NCBI GenBank assembly: GCA_025355165.1
Contig: JANYAD010000257.1
Location: 1 to 37,041, forward strand
From: Gammaproteobacteria bacterium
GTDB taxonomy: Bacteria; Pseudomonadota; Gammaproteobacteria; Steroidobacterales; Steroidobacteraceae
Length of the DNA stretch: 37,041 bases
Reading direction: 5' to 3'
Shown: piece after piece, positions 36,543 through 37,041 of the stretch
Layout of the letters: each line of letters begins with the position of its first letter
How positions within the stretch are numbered: position 1 is the stretch's first letter
Notes under the pieces: model-generated
Seen by the model: only the letters and a program-made list of their open reading frames with translations
What the model was told of the DNA's origin: nothing
Database searches by the model: none
Program-made: the position numbers and the translations under genes

Positions 36543-37041
36543 GTGATCGACCTAAAGCCGGTAACAGTGCTGCGCGGCGTCGGCGATTCACTCGCCGCGC
36601 GACTGCGCTCGCTGGGCGTGGAAACCACGCAAGACTTGCTGTTCTTATTGCCGTTACGCTATGAGGATCGCACGCGCGTCGTTCCTTTGGGCGAACTACT
36701 GCCGGGCCAGCGGGCCTCGATCGAGGGCGAAGTGCTGCTGACCGAAGTGGCCTTTCGCGGTCGCCGCCAAATGCTTTGCAAGATCGGCGATGGGTCGGGG
36801 TACGTGACCTTGCGGTTCTTCTATTTCACCGCCCAACAGCAGCAGGGATTGGCGCGCGGCGCGCGCATCCGGTGTTTCGGCGAGGCGCGCCGCGGTGCCA
36901 AAGGACTGGAGTTCGTACACCCCGAGTATCGGCGCGTGGATCCGCATGCCGCGCAACCGCCCGAAGACCATCTCACGCCGATCTATCCCAGCACGGAAGG
37001 AGTTACTCAGGCGCGTTTGCGGCTGCTGGTCGGTCTGGCGC
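36543..37041 (+). CDS. recG: ATP-dependent DNA helicase RecG (partial, N-terminus only)
   Basis: The first 166 codons of RecG, which remodels stalled forks and Holliday junctions; the frame is open at the right edge. It begins with GTG at 36543. The wedge domain is seen as VTVLRGVGDSLAARLRSLGV, QDLLFLLPLRYEDRT and the OB-fold strands GEVLLTEVAFRGRRQMLCKIGDGSGYVTLRFFYF. An earlier GTG at 36529, part of a direct repeat, stops after five codons. Lies 10 bp after ridA. Confidence 0.95.
   Translation, partial: MIDLKPVTVLRGVGDSLAARLRSLGVETTQDLLFLLPLRYEDRTRVVPLGELLPGQRASIEGEVLLTEVAFRGRRQMLCKIGDGSGYVTLRFFYFTAQQQQGLARGARIRCFGEARRGAKGLEFVHPEYRRVDPHAAQPPEDHLTPIYPSTEGVTQARLRLLVGLA

Overview
The window is chromosomal core DNA of a GC-rich gammaproteobacterium. 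Three conserved gene neighbourhoods point to this: pilMNOPQ-aroK-aroB read divergently from mrcA; gmk-rpoZ-spoT-ridA-recG next to yicC/rph; and tesA divergent from ybbA-ybbP. The gene content fits a free-living soil or water lineage outside the enterics. Steroidobacterales or Nevskiales is only a guess. I see no rRNA, tRNA, CRISPR array, insertion sequence or phage gene. Genes are tightly packed, often with 1-4 nt stop/start overlaps.

Layout. (1) 1-2733: peroxide defence. ahpC-ahpF on the minus strand (ahpF runs off the left edge) is divergent from oxyR, and a recognisable double OxyR operator lies between them. (2) 2854-3600: an unrecognised membrane-anchored protein. (3) 3627-7437: the ybbA-ybbP ABC system divergent from tesA, with only 11 bp between start codons. 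(4) 7443-9047: a DUF3761-type secreted protein, an orphan lipoprotein and a methyltransferase whose 5' end looks frameshifted. (5) 9140-10828: fadD, convergent with hemE. (6) 10843-19835: a long minus-strand block, pilM-N-O-P-Q, terminator, aroK-aroB-dgt and hemE (type IV pilus assembly, shikimate pathway, dNTP hydrolysis, haem). (7) 20219-23293: mrcA (PBP1A) and a degenerate nucleotidyltransferase-like protein. (8) 23300-27856: gltA followed by a polyvinyl-alcohol-dehydrogenase-like quinoprotein and a Deg-type protease, apparently one operon. (9) 28063-31991: rpmE, a structured 384-bp gap with DnaA-box-like sites, then hemW, rdgB, rph and a PP2C phosphatase. (10) 32059-37041: yicC, gmk, rpoZ, spoT, ridA and the start of recG.

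Most of this is ordinary. I found no clear new defence or mobile system. The parts most worth a second look are the gltA-quinoprotein-protease operon, the OxyR operator architecture, the DnaA-box cluster with mutually exclusive hairpins between rpmE and hemW, the tandem stop-start small ORFs upstream of pilM, the possible leaderless aroB transcript, and the methyltransferase start.
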